Below, one piece after another: positions 8,661-20,189 of a stretch of DNA of 64,000 bases. Each line of letters opens with the position of its first letter. Within the stretch, counting starts at the first letter, position 1. Under the pieces are notes generated by a model, which worked only from the letters and a program-made list of their open reading frames with translations, did no database searches and was not told the origin of the DNA. The DNA lies in contig NC_071668.1 of NCBI RefSeq assembly GCF_028554725.1, positions 55,037,732-55,101,731 on the forward strand. The letters are read 5' to 3'. The translations under genes and the position numbers were made by a program. This stretch comes from Zeugodacus cucurbitae (taxonomy: Eukaryota > Arthropoda > Insecta > Diptera > Tephritidae).

Positions 8661-11290
8661 TTCACATTCCACTAGTTCGACAAAACTCGTAATGTGACTC
8701 AAAACTACGTAGCTCCATTCCTTAAAATTAATTACAAAGTTTAAAGAAACGGTTTGGATTACATATGTACTTATAGATACTTATTTCGTCTCGTGATTAT
8801 ATTTCAGCATTTCAACGGGGTCAGATCATTACCTGAAAGTAGAAAAAATAAATAAAATAGTTAGAAAAATGATTTTCTTCCATACAATTTTTTAACAAAA
8901 AAAAAAAAAATAGGAGAACGAATCTATGACAAATAACGTAATAATATTTTCAGTTAAGTAGTTCTATCTCACCTCAACTGAGTTCACACACAATCACATT
9001 GCAACGATGCACAACACATATGCTTGCGCTCATCATATGGCTCAATCAGACAAAATTCAATCAGATAAATTGGCAAGCGTTTTACGCATACGCTTCGGAA
9101 ATCCATCAGCGCCACAATCAGCACAAAAAATCATTTCGAGTTAACGGAAATGTGAATGCGACTGAATGGATGTCAAACTCCCCAAAGAGCAGCAAAGTCA
9201 AAAAGCGTGTAACATACGCGCAATGCAATGTAAACTTGGATACTAGGGTGTGTGAAATAGTAATGGATTTTCTGGTATTGATTCGAAAAGAAAAGCATAA
9301 GCATTTGTTTCTTTCTTTAAAATGATCCACAGAGATCAGAACAATTTTCATGGAGAAGATCTGAGTCTTTTATGATAAGAAAAGGATGTTACCAAATCGT
9401 AATGTTGGACCAAAACCTATTTGAGCTGGGGGACTTTACCAATTTAAGGCTAAAATAAAATACACTAAAGGCAAAGTACACTAAAGGCAAGAGATTGCGT
9501 GGAATTATATCTTCGAGACATCTTAGAAATGTTCAAAGCTATTTCGTTCGAAAATCCGAACGCATTTTAAAATTCTATTAGATCGTGATTCTGAAAATTT
9601 GAAAATGATATGAAATATCTGAAGAAGTTTGAAAGACGTTCTGAAGTCGCAAAATTCGTAGGATGTTGAGTTGGAGCCGAGAGCAATATAGATCGCATGA
9701 TATCAGATTCATTAAACATCAAGTTCTATAAACAATCAGAAGGTCTCAGATTCCATCAGCATACCTACCTTTAGACCCACCCTCGTACACACGCATGTAA
9801 TAAGGATGTGAGCACCGAGAGTGCACATATTAAGTACGTGAATAAGCGTACTCGTACTTTCGCAAGCACAAAGCATAAATCATGCACACAAAAGAGAGCG
9901 CAAAAAAAGATCACTGCAAAGTACAATTGAAAGCCGAAAGCGAAACGCGAAAGAAAAACGCCTGAAAATGAATGAGCATGATGAAAAGTGCGAAAGCGGC
10001 AATCGGAAGAAAGGTGATGGCAGCGGAAATAAACGCAGCACCGGAGGCGTTGAAAATACTCGTAAGCGCTGTAGCACGCCGAATGGAAGGCAATATCGAA
10101 AAAGGGCGCCAACACAAGTAAACGTGTGGTGCAAGAAGCAGTAGGGGCGCGCATATAATAGACGAAAGTGCGAATCGAAAGCAAAGATGGAGACGGCAAA
10201 CGTGACTTGGCGCTTTGGCTTTGTGACTATTGACTAAATTTGCGTGTGAGTAATGGACGCTGAGATGGCTTGGTAGCAGAACCGAAAAACCGTTCAGCAT
10301 GTGTAGAAAGGATTCAATTTTATTACTTCGCCGTCTTTCTTTTTTGCCGAGAACTACAGAACGCAGGAAATGTGCTGCACGTTGTGTAAATTGTGAAAGT
10401 TTTGCGCCAAAGCGCATCAAAGGTGGCGAAATTTCTATGGCTTAGGAGGTGTTGGTGGTTCTATAGCACAAAGCTCGCGCACAAGCCAAAGGAATCGAAT
10501 GAGGCCGGCGGGCATGTATGGGTATGAGTTCATGCCGTAACGCCTGCCTGCAAAAGACTAATGGCATTAAGGCGCGCTGCTGCTCATAGCTCAAACTCAG
10601 AGCATTATAAACGCTGAATGGCGGACTTTTCAGCGCCAATTTCAAAGCGGAAATGTAGGTGTAAGGTGTAAAAGCGCAAAGCGCAACTCGAATTGGAGCG
10701 AAAGCGAAAGTAAGTCCAATCATAAATTGCGGCGCCCACACACACAGATATATTTTGGTTGTATAAGAATATGCTGTGTATTATAGCTTTCTGCTTGCTT
10801 TGCCGCATTGAAATGCAATTCGGTATTTTGGAAATCATTTTGTGAGCGCTACCAGCTGCATAATCTTTTCTCATTTCTTACTTGCGCGGTTTCTGCATTG
10901 AAATGACAAAAAAATACCACAACTACAAGAGTGTGCCACTGAAAAATGCTAAAAGTCGGTCATCATTTGTGTGCGCTCCCTGAGCAAAAGTCAATCGAAA
11001 TCTTTCAAAAATTTTCGCAAACGTCGTGTTATTAATGACTCGCGCCATAACGAAGTTGATTTGACGTAATAGGTATTGCGGAAAAAGTATCATGTTAACA
11101 TATCATAGAGCGTCCGGCGGTATAAACCAATGTCGGAATAGATTAGGGTCCTAATAAATGGTTTATTTCAGAGAAGTTTTACTTGGTGATTCGGTGGAAA
11201 TATAGAAAATTTTTTTGGTTTCAATAATAGTACTATAAGACACAGCGAACTTATCAGAACTCAATAATTATCACTGATTGAATACCACTG
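8661..11290. other. Unrecognised noncoding DNA
   Basis: Contains a 16-bp direct duplication (unit TACACTAAAGGCAAAG, 9461-9490). From about 9770 to 10900 the DNA is less AT-rich, with many GCGAAAG and CGCGAAA words. The longest open frame of the window (169 codons, minus, 9911-10420) lies here with other overlapping frames; its protein is hydrophobic but matches nothing I know and frames on the same strand compete with it, so I do not call a gene. I see no element ends. Confidence 0.5.
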
Positions 11291-11615
11291 TAATCTTCTT
11301 CTTGACTGGGGTAGACACCTCTTACGCGGTTACAGCCGAGTCCACAACAGCGCGCCACGTGTCTCTCCTTCTGCCAGTTTGGCGCTAATTGGTTATACCA
11401 AGCGAAGCCAGGTCCCTCTCCACATGGTTCTTCCATCGGAGTGGAGGTCTCCCTCTTCCTCGGCATCCACCAGCGGGTACTCCATCGAACACTCTCGGAG
11501 CTGGAGCACTTTTGTCCATTCGAACAACATGACATAGCCAGCCTAGCCTATGGAATACAGCTCATCATTCCATCTTATGCGGTATTCGCCCTTGCCAATG
11601 TTTAAGAGACCATTC
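11291..11615 (-). mobile_element. RTE-like LINE 3' end, 5' truncated
   Basis: On the minus strand the frame pieces read NIGKGEYRIRWNDELYS, APAPRVFDGVPAGG, RGRGRPPLRWKNHVERDLAS and TWRAVVDSAVTA. These are the conserved tail of the RTE-like reverse transcriptase polyprotein (RLRWLGHV, RGRPxxRWxDQVExDL, WRxxVxxA). One frameshift splits it. After the stop comes a hairpin-like ACCGC-GTAA-GAGGT and TCTACCCC, then an AAGAAGAAGA tail. It is a relative of 16424-16885 rather than the same copy, since the tails differ. Confidence 0.85.
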
Positions 11616-12989
11616 ATTACGTTTTATTGTCAAAATTTTATATACAAAAGTGTTTACGACTAATAATACATTATATACATAAGAGTATAAGAGTTGAGAC
11701 AAACAATAAGATATAATTTACCTAAAGCTTTCGCTAAGTGGCGCTACGGTTTCCGCTCATTTTTATTCGGCGTGATCATTGTAAAGATCTTTCTATATAT
11801 GTATTGTATATAAGGATTAACATGTTTTAGGATGAGAAAGGTTTTTTCCTTATGAAAATTCCTTTTTAGGCCAGACAAATGTTTTGATTGTTTGAAGTGA
11901 AAAAAACATCATGGTAGACAATAGTCTTGTGGTAAGCTCTCCTTAGTTATTAAGACCATTGTGTGTGAAAGCTCTAAATAATTTGCTACTGTCTTACATT
12001 TCTAAATAAGGTCTGTGTCTTTCTCTTTATAAGTAGAACAAACTCTCTTATTCAGTATACCTAAACAAAAACAAACTGGTTGTTCAGTCAGTCTGCCTTT
12101 GACAATAGATTTAAAACAATATGGCGACTAGAAGCGTAATTAACGACAAAATTTTACTAATAATATTTAAGCCAGCCAACGGCTTAGTTTTGACTACTTA
12201 TTCTGAGATTAAAAAAATAAGTACCTAACTTATCTTATTCTGCTTTACAAAGCCTGTATTAGAGTGTACAAAAATGTTTGATATAGTACAGCTAGCAGAT
12301 GGTGTTAAGCTGACTGATGGGAACACTTCGACACTACAATAGACTGAATATCTTTTTAACTATTGAAATACAGTTGCTTTTAATACTTGTCCATCTTATA
12401 CAAAATATATTTAGTGGGAATATTATGGGAAAACGTTTATAAGACATCCGAGAAATTCTCCTTTTAATCCGCGATTTTATTGATGTATTATTTTGTAGGG
12501 GTGATTTTCCTGCTTTGACATTGAACCAATATGTGGACAAAGACTTCACGACCGTGAAGATATTACACCACATTTTGTTCAGTGGTGAATGCCATCAAAA
12601 TGGGTAGTCATGGATTGCCTACGGAGTCTAAAACCTGAGGAAAATGAGTAATATGGTTTTCGAAAAAAAAACAATTTTTTTGGCAATTGGTCTAATCACA
12701 GTGCTCATATATGTAATTAGGCCACTATAACGAAAGCGTGGTAATCATGATCTGAGCGAAAAAAAATTATTGAGAAGTGAAAAGGACTTATTTAATTTAA
12801 AAACATATTGTAAACTCTTTATTTGACAATGAGCAAAAATAAGAGCTCTGCTCCTTGTAAAGGAAAAATCACATGGGAGTTTCCAAAAATTCAAAAACAT
12901 TGTGAAAGTAAGGGAATATTTGACTTTTTTTGAGGAAGGGCCCTTAAACATATTTTAGGAAACATAAAATTTTTGAAAATGAGCTTTGT
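11616..12989. other. Unrecognised noncoding DNA
   Basis: AT-rich without coding similarity. A CACAGTG-starting stretch at 12697-12720 (CACAGTGCTCATATATGTAA) resembles the outer end of a Tc1-type terminal repeat and lies about 300 bases upstream of the Tc1 remnant, but no matching second end was found. Confidence 0.45.
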
Positions 12990-13640
12990 AAAAAACTGAA
13001 AAAGACAATACATTGCGACGATAGGTAATTACCACGAATGAGCAAGGTGGATTCTTTTATGATTTCAGGTGAAATTAGAGCTCAAATGGAGCATAGATGT
13101 TCTGTATGTGTGTTAACAAACATTATCCGCCAAAAAATGCGTAAAAATTTCTCAAATGGGTGAATTGCTCGACCCAGACCAAACGTATTGAAGAAGAACA
13201 TCGAGCGAAGGATATCGTTTGCAAGGATGTACCAGTAAAAAGACTCCAAATTAATTAAATCTAGTGGCACGGAGCGATGAATTCATGTTTAATGACTTCG
13301 GGAATGATGGTAGACCCTATATCAGGAGACAAGAATAACTAGAACGAAACCCACGATACACAAACAAAATCTGTGAAGCATGGTATGGAGATACTTCACC
13401 TCATACAAGGTATGTCCACTTGTGCAAATTGAGTGTAAAATGACTGGCGCATGGACAAAGGCATTTAACAGAACATTTTAATAAGGATTATGCCAATGAT
13501 TTACCGTTAGCTTGAATCTTTCAGCAGAATAGCGACCCGAAGCACTGATCTAGGGTGGTTAAGAACTAACTTAAGATGAACCATACCCAATATTTCGAGC
13601 GATCTGCTCATAGCCCGAACGAAAAAGGGTCCCTAAAAAA
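12990..13640 (+). pseudogene. Tc1-like transposase pseudogene
   Basis: Plus-strand pieces in changing frames follow the Tc1 transposase order: KNIERRISFARMYQ, then WSDEFMFNDFGNDGRPYIRR (the first catalytic aspartate in the DE context), GMVWRYFTSYKVCPLVQ, then FQQNSDPKH.SRVVKN (second catalytic block, normally QQDNDPKH, with Asp changed to Asn), and an HSPN-like remnant of the third block. At least three frameshifts and several stops are present. The N-terminal DNA-binding region is hardly visible and the C-terminus is missing after about 13640. It is not related in detail to the antisense Tc1 piece at 15590. Confidence 0.8.
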
Positions 13641-13644
13641 ATAT

Positions 13645-15345
13645 TTGAATAACTAAAGCAAGTTATTTTAAATAAAACATCGATTTCTTGACGATCCTGT
13701 AGACGGTTTCTATTCAGTAAAATAAATTTATAAATTTAAAATGAATTAAATACATTTAAATTGGACTCACAAGACAAACATTTGCAATGACGATACGGTA
13801 CTTTTAAGAGGATACAAAAGCTAAACACAACATCCACTAAACATAAATACAATGATTTAGTTTTTACAACAAAAATCGCATCGACACACAGAGAAAATGG
13901 ATTTTCACGAATATTTATTATTAACTAAGAAATTTAAATAAAAGCTTTGAAGACGTTGAGCCATTCAGTTTAAACACAACCGTAAACCACTATCATAGTA
14001 TGTAAATACAGTTATTTCAACAAAAATTGCTTTTAAAAATTCAGAAATTTCATGTCTCAGTACACAAATAACAATAATTTGAAGAGCAAATAGAAAAAAA
14101 TCTAAAGAAAAAAGAAAAAATGTAATAGATGTTGTTGCTGTTGCCATAAATTCCACAAAAACACAGATCTATTTTCATTTTATAGTATCAACAATAAGTA
14201 ACTAAGCCACAACAGCAATATAAAAATTAATTTAAAATTTTAATTTCGCAAATAATTTGTGAAGACATAACAAAATCATAAATTCCATAAATTTTCATTT
14301 CTATTTCGATGACATATGTTCGTACAGAACACACATTGCTCAGTGCAAATCTACCCTTGCAATGCAATCACAAGCTAAATACTACTCGGCGAATAACAAT
14401 TTCTGCGCCACCATATTTCATATTGTTCACTGCTTACTATATTGCTGTTGTCGTTGTTGCTGTTGTCGTTGTTGCTGTTGTTGTTGTTGTGCAACACAGC
14501 CATTTTTATTGCTGTCGCAATTGCTACCGCCACCAGCCATCACTGTTGTTTGGTATTGTTATTGCTTTTGGTGTTGTAACGACGTTGACAGCTGTTGGCT
14601 ACACGACGCGCACACCGCGCACCCAACACACGTTGGCGGCACAACAGGGCGTATGAGTGACGGCCGAAAGCATGGACTGCATAACGCCCCAGTTATGTGT
14701 GCAATTGTGTACGAGTATTGTTGAGTTGTAGCATATAAGAAAAATGCATGAATGCTGAAATTGAGGACAAGTGCCACGCACATGCGAGTCCGTACTGCAT
14801 ATATACGTGAGATTAAGTGTGATTGTGTGTGTGTGACCTTGTTTTTCACTTTTGAATGTGCGCAATGTTAAAAAGGCCACAGATTAAAAGAAAAGTAAAG
14901 CAACGGTACAGGAAGCGTTAGCAGTCAGTAGTGTTGGAAGTGGAAATAAAAAATAAATGAGCTGCGAAAAGGCGAAACGGTAAAAAACGGTGTGAATAGC
15001 CAAAGTGTTGACGAGTGATTTGTGTATGCATGTTGGGATTTGTGTGCGCAATGTGACATTTGTAGTCAACAAAAAAGCGCCAAAATACTGCAGAAATCAT
15101 GCGGGATCGAAATAAATATAAATGGAAAACAAGTATGGAAGAGTTAAACTCGTAGGCAGCCAAACATCACATATTCTCGGAGCTCGTCAGTAGCATTAAA
15201 CTCGACAAAATAGTAATAATTTTATTTAGGCAACCCAGATATTGTCCGACACATTTGATATGAAGGCAGCTAAAATAATGAAATTCATGATATACACATA
15301 GTATATAAGGACTGGGGTGACCATCGACTTATTTTACTCATATTC
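13645..15345. other. Unrecognised noncoding DNA with trinucleotide-rich patch
   Basis: About 13650-14300 is AT-rich. About 14300-15150 is less AT-rich and contains the TTGCTG minisatellite described separately. Overlapping open frames with Cys/Val runs at 14309-14724 are the translated minisatellite and not genes. No element ends recognised. Confidence 0.5.
14442..14490 (+). repeat. 15-bp minisatellite, TTGCTGTTGTCGTTG
   Basis: Two near-perfect 15-bp units (14442-14456, 14457-14471) and a third that degenerates into TTG repeats. It belongs to the CAG/CTG class common in fly noncoding DNA. Confidence 0.8.
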
Positions 15346-15349
15346 GGTA

Positions 15350-15545
15350 GTAAACTATAATATGTGAGATTTCTCACATATTAGCCGATATATACGATCT
15401 AGAGTGAACCAAAAGAAAATTATTATAGCTATAGAAACCAGTGGAAGCTGTGCAACGATTTCATCCATATATAGCATCAGATCTCATTAGTATCAGAAAA
15501 TTAGGCATATATGATTTCATAAAGATATATCTGAGTTTTAACGAT
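15350..15545. repeat. Possible dispersed repeat with CCGATATATAC motif
   Basis: Words such as CACATATTAGCCGATATATAC and GATTTCATCCATATATAGC resemble those at 31440-31930 (CATATTGACCGATATATAC; TCCGATTTCGTCC). Similar noncoding repeat debris is widespread in flies, from memory. The boundary is vague, and no coding sequence is seen. Confidence 0.35.
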
Positions 15546-15589
15546 TTGTTTAGTAAAAAATTGGCCATAAGCACTAGGACCCCACATTA

Positions 15590-16080
15590 AGTATCTGGGG
15601 TTTTGAAAAGTATTGTCCGATTTTGATAGTTTTTAGACGAGACGCTCATTGAAGATACTTTTTCGATAACACATTTGACGGATTCTGTTTCCCTAAAACT
15701 TCCTTAACCTCTGCCCAAAGATGCTCACTTGGATTAAGGTCAGATGACTAAGTTGGCCAGCCCATAATCTCAAATCCATTTAAAGTATATCGAATTTTTG
15801 TCAACTTGCTGACATTCTTAGGGTAGTTTTCATGTTTATAGACTCTTTTCTGCGGCATTTTCGATTCAGCGTATGGTAGCATAGACGGTTCCATTTTGGC
15901 ATCCATGTTGTTTTTAAACCAATATAACGAACCTATACCGTAGTAAGAGAAGCACTCCAATACACACCTCCATGTTTCACAGTCCGGGAAACTAAACTAG
16001 GATGAAATTAAGCTTTTTCTTGCCTTTGTGCATACTGTTGATGTAATTTTTTTGGTATAAATTCGCTTTTAAGATTTTCG
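15590..16080 (-). pseudogene. Tc1-like transposase pseudogene, antisense
   Basis: Read on the minus strand, pieces are TVKHGG-like (near 15990), LECFSYYGIGSLYW, MLPYAESKMPQKRVY, KHENYPKNVSKLTK, GWPT followed by a stop, then SSDLNPSEHLWAEVK. These are the second catalytic block (normally QHDNDPKH; here HENYPKN, so the key Asp is Glu) and the third block (SPDLNPIENLW; Asp kept). The C-terminal frame continues raggedly to about 15590. Upstream (16080-16350) only faint similarity remains. A CACTGCTATTATTTC stretch at 16246 may be a Tc1-type end of this or another element. Confidence 0.8.
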
Positions 16081-16423
16081 TTTCGCCAACACAAATTCAC
16101 AGCAAAAAAAAATAACGGTACTTCATGAATGTGATAACTGTACTTAATATCAATTTCCAATATTTGGGCCTATGTTCTTGCATTAAAAATTAAATCGCTA
16201 GAAGTTTTCAATTAAAAAATCTCACTTATTTAAATTTCCATTAGTCACTGCTATTATTTCAAACACAATTGTACCATCCTTAATTCTTTCATGACCTTAA
16301 ATACCAGGTCTCAAATGACGTGAAATCATCCGGACAATTTATCTCCAACAGAAACTAAAAAAAAAACTGTTATAGCTCTTCTTTCTGTACTTTTCAAACC
16401 TATCAATTGAAATATATATATAT

Positions 16424-16885
16424 GGCGTAGTATTGGCGTAGAAATCGCTTAGGCGATTGTAGCCGAATCCACCAGAGCTCGCCATTCATATCTCTGTTTT
16501 GCTCTTTGACGCCATTTAGGAATTCCAAGTCCTGCCCGGTCACTTTCCACTTGGTCTTTCCACCGGAGTGGAGGTCTTTCTCTTCCTCGACTTCCACCAG
16601 CGCATACTGTATCGAACACTTTCAAAGCTGGAGTGTTTTCGACCATTCGAGCAACATGACCTAACCAATGTAGACGCTGTCTTTTTATACGCTGAACTAT
16701 GTCAATGTCGTCGAATAACATATACAGCTCATCGTTCCATCGTCTGTGGTATTCGCTATTGCCAATGTTCATAGGACCATAAATCTTGCGCAAAACCTTT
16801 CTCTCGAAAACTCCAAGAGTTGTCACGTCGGATGTTGTAATCGTACACGCTTCTGCACCATACATCAGGACGGGAATAAAGCTGA
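16424..16885 (-). mobile_element. RTE-like LINE 3' end with intact C-terminal reading frame
   Basis: An uninterrupted minus-strand frame of 138 residues (stop at 16449) gives MYGAEACTI, VFERKVLRKIYGP, WNDELYMLFDDIDIVQRI, RQRLHWLGHVARM, GSRGRERPPLRWKDQVESD and RYEWRALVDSA. This is the C-terminal part of an RTE-like LINE polyprotein, after the reverse transcriptase palm; FIPVLMYG just upstream is the RT-end motif. The catalytic YADD region and endonuclease are absent, so it is 5' truncated near 16885. The 3' UTR is only about 25 bases: stem-loop AATCGC-CTAA-GCGATT, TCTACGCC, and an AT-repeat tail at 16412-16423. Being the best preserved LINE piece here, it is probably the youngest. Confidence 0.88.
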
Positions 16886-17917
16886 AAAATGTTTCCCTTA
16901 CTTAAGTATATTATTGGGATCATTCTACAAAGCATAATTAAAGAGAACACCATATCGTATATCATAAAGAAATTTCACTATTTTTAAAGCACCATAGCTT
17001 TGAGTTGAGTTCGTCCGGAGTTTCTATTTATTATGATTTCAAGAATTCAGTCCGTAAATTAATCTTAGGATCCTATAAAGAGTTTGTATATACTCGCATG
17101 TAGAAAAATTAGAAAAAATTGCTTCGCTCAGAAAACCGCAATGATCTAAACAGCAATAGTCACCTATAATGACGATCAGATGAGCAGATCACTATTTATC
17201 CGGAAAAATGAAGCCAAGTAGGAATATTTTCCAATATACATATACGATATGTTTTCAGGTTACGAGAATACGTTTGAATCTTGAATTGGTGCTTCAAAGG
17301 GGGAGCTAAATGACTTTGAGAACAGTAAAGATGAGTTTGAGAGTAAACCGTAAAAAGAGTAGAGAGTAGAAGCTTTTGTATCGCTTCTTTCCTGAAGGGA
17401 ATTGTGAGTTGCAGCATTCACGTGATTTGCATGAGGTCACTAATGACTTACATATAAGGATTTCTCAGTTATGATCAGTATCATCAGTATCAGTCTTTGA
17501 AGTAGCATTTATGCTAAGAAAGATAAGAAAATCACATTATTATGAACGTAATTTAACTGCATGAAAAATAGTTTTCTAATTGCCTTATGAATTTTCGTGG
17601 ACTGCATTTTTATCCACCAAAATAAATTATATCAGTATTTAAAAGATTTGTAACCTAATTTCCTTACATTGAGCGACAGAAAAATAATTAATACTGAAGG
17701 CAAGTACGCACTAAACTTACGCCCAACACATTTCCAACCTTACCTACTTACAAAATTACCCTTCATAGCCAACTTGGCAGCCCTTTCATTTTCGCTTACA
17801 ACAGCGCAACGCCAAGAGCATTTAATAAACCCTGACTTTGTCGACACTGTCGATATTTCCACAGTCGTCAGCAGCAGCAGCACCAGTGGCAGCAAAGCAA
17901 TTGGCTATTGAGACTGG

Positions 17918-17936
17918 TGGCTAATCTAATTAGCCA
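17918..17936. promoter_or_regulatory. Palindrome TGGCTAAT-CTA-ATTAGCCA
   Basis: A perfect 8-bp inverted repeat with a 3-base spacer, containing two TAAT homeodomain cores in opposite orientation. A third TTGGCTA lies at 17901. It could bind a homeodomain dimer; this is inference from the sequence alone. Confidence 0.3.
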
Positions 17937-18196
17937 ATGACGCCTGGCGGCCAAAGAGCAAATATTGAAGTAAAGAAAAAATGCAGGCGAATAGAAAAGA
18001 AAGCCTCGCACACAAACACACAAAGAATGGTGAAATTAATGCAACGCAACTACAAAGTGTTGCTGCAAGTCATATTTTACGATATTTACCAGCTGCCAAG
18101 TCAAACAAGAAAACCATGCGATCGAGTGTGAGTGTGAGTGTGTGTGCGTGTGCCGCAAAAAATGGCTTGGCCCACGAATATTGCCAATGCACCAAC

Positions 18197-18222
18197 AACA
18201 CACACACACACACACATACATA
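18197..18222. repeat. CA dinucleotide microsatellite
   Basis: About ten CA units followed by CATACATA. A related GT run lies near 18340. Confidence 0.85.
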
Positions 18223-18583
18223 CTGATTACTTTCACTGGCGTGATATGCTTACGGGCTGACACTTTCAATTTTCCAGCGGGCTTGAGGAAAAGCGCCACA
18301 CACAAGTAAGTATTTCAAGGAAAAAACATACATATGTATATATGTGTGTGTGTGAACGCCGTCAGGCAGAGGTTTACTTGCCAGTGACCGTTAAAAGCGC
18401 AGCTACAGCAATGTGGTAGCTTTAGTTATACTTACTACTTGCTGACAGCAGCATAAAACGTCTCCTCGGCTGTATACTGTGCGCCTCCGCTGTCGCCTGG
18501 CATTGGCAGCTGCAACGCAAATTGACACAATTACGTGCTGACGCCGTCGGTAATCAATATTTTCGCCTGGCCCAGTAGTGATT

Positions 18584-18610
18584 GCCTTTGCCTTTGCTTT
18601 TGCTTTTGCT
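18584..18610. repeat. CTTTTG/CCTTTG hexanucleotide repeat
   Basis: Four to five units alternating GCCTTT and GCTTTT, followed by CTTCTG repeats to about 18645. Confidence 0.8.
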
Positions 18611-19567
18611 CGGCTTTTTCATTTTTCCTGCTTCTGCTTCTGCTTGTGTCTCTTCTTTTCAGCCTGCTTACATACATACATACAGAAATACATATTGAGC
18701 TCCGCATAACGGTAAATGAGTGAGTGTGCATTTTTGAAATTTGGCAGCTCGCTTAAATTACATCGCCTGTGACACTAACAAAGGCTGCCAACCTGTAATG
18801 GCGTAGGCAACAAGAAATTGCTGATATCACTGGAGCAGCTTATAGGAACATCCCATTGTTGTTGGTTATGTGCGAGTAGCTTATTTTGTCGTTGTTGTTT
18901 ACTTTCTGCATTGCTTATTTTCCAATTTTTTTTTGCCAATTTTTATTCTATTGCTTGCAGTTGTAGAGCTGGTAGTTCTTTTTTGACTTTCACTTTTCAT
19001 AATTCACAGACCTTTTCCAAGAATTTCCTAATTTCCACGAAAGCACTTTGAAGTTCTGCTGCGCTTATTACATTTACATTATTTCTCGTTTTCTATATCA
19101 AAATAATTTATTTGATAAAGTCAGTTATCAACTCCAAGGTCCTCTTGAGATACACTAGTCCGATCTCATTAAGGAGTTACGGCGACTAAAACCATTAAAA
19201 AGTAAATTTTGACAATTAATTTTTTTTCGCTATTCTACTAATTGAATACTGTTTTTGGAGCCCTAATAGTAATACTAAAAGTCAAATAAACGAAAAAACC
19301 TCAGCTGTCTCCGGCATGAGATCACAGAACTGATAACGCTACAAACATTTTAAATTTATCCTTGAGGAAGTTGATAACCAATATTAACACTTTCAGGTCG
19401 CACAGATTGATTCTACGTCATACTATCCTAGCATATCCGGTCTTGCTGGCCCGTTAGAATGAAGACCGTTTAAAGTGGAGACATCCAAGTTCTATTTGCA
19501 GTTCCAAAAGTAGTTTCACGGAGTAGTACTATTTTTGTAGATTAATAACACCATAATTCCATTGACT

Positions 19568-20185
19568 GTAGTCTTCCTTTTTGGCATTAAATTCGTGGCT
19601 CGATCTGGGCCGAGAACTCTAAACTTCGCCAGCTGTCTCCTTCCTTTGATAGGTCATGCTAGTTGTGCATCCCAAGTGCACCCAGGTTCCTAATACTTTG
19701 TCCTTCCATTGGATTATTCGCATCCTTGCCTCCGCTGTCCACCCATGGATCTCGAATCGAAGGAACTTTTCGCACCATCTCCATACTTATATTTTCGCTT
19801 AAGCATCATCTTCCATGCGTACGCCATGGGTCTAATCAGTGCATTCGTTAAATTTTTATGCGGTTTACTCTATACATGTCACCGTAGAACTCAGGCAGTT
19901 CATAATCCCATCTTTTTGGTAGTCATCGCTCACGCGGACGGCTCTAAAGGTCTTGTGGAGCATAGTTCCCTTGCATGCTCCAAATGTTTCCTCATCTCGA
20001 TTCGTCATCGTTCATGTTTATGGAACGGACAGGAATGAGGAGACACTTATATAAAGCATAATTTTTGTACGTCGAGAGAGGGATCTGCTTCTAAGTTGAC
20101 CACCGATCCTAAAGGAGCGTTTGTTGCCAACAGTTATTCCGCCCTTGATCTACAGACTTATATTACTGGTTCCGAGAGAGCCAAA
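19568..20185 (-). mobile_element. RTE-like LINE, reverse transcriptase C-terminus, decayed
   Basis: Minus-strand pieces in several frames follow the RTE-like polyprotein: NISL.IKGGITVANKRSFR, then GGQLRSRSLSRRTKIMLYIS (compare the LRSRxLSRxTKxxLYxTLIRPV block), ETFGACKGTMLHKTF, RAVRVSDDYQ, an LYG/YGDM-like segment and a RVNRIK stretch that corresponds to VQRIKxQRLRWLGHV, then RKVPSIRDPW and a ragged tail to about 19568. It reaches further upstream than the other RTE-like copies but has many frameshifts and stops, so it is older. Catalytic RT motifs lie upstream and are not present. Confidence 0.78.
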
Positions 20186-20189
20186 GCCC

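Larger units (their letters stand above)
16890..19565. other. Unrecognised noncoding DNA with simple repeats
   Basis: 16890-17650 is AT-rich. From about 17660 to 19000 the DNA is less AT-rich and holds CAG, CA, GT and CTTTTG repeats and a TAAT palindrome, listed separately. Such composition is typical of single-copy fly noncoding sequence with possible regulatory function. No reading frame resembles a protein. Confidence 0.5.

Noticed and set aside
9911..10420. 169-codon minus-strand open frame, the longest in the window
   Set aside because: No similarity to any family I know, overlapping competing frames on the same strand, and composition explained by a less AT-rich patch. Not enough to call a gene.
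14309..14724. Frames of 115-120 codons with Val and Cys runs
   Set aside because: They are translations of the TTGCTG minisatellite in different frames.
16246..16275. CACTGCTATTATTTC stretch as a Tc1 terminal repeat
   Set aside because: The outer end would point the wrong way for the antisense Tc1 remnant at 15590, and no partner was found. Kept only as a remark.
19709..20038. 109-codon plus-strand frame
   Set aside because: It lies antisense to the RTE-like reverse transcriptase remnant, whose minus-strand blocks match a known family.
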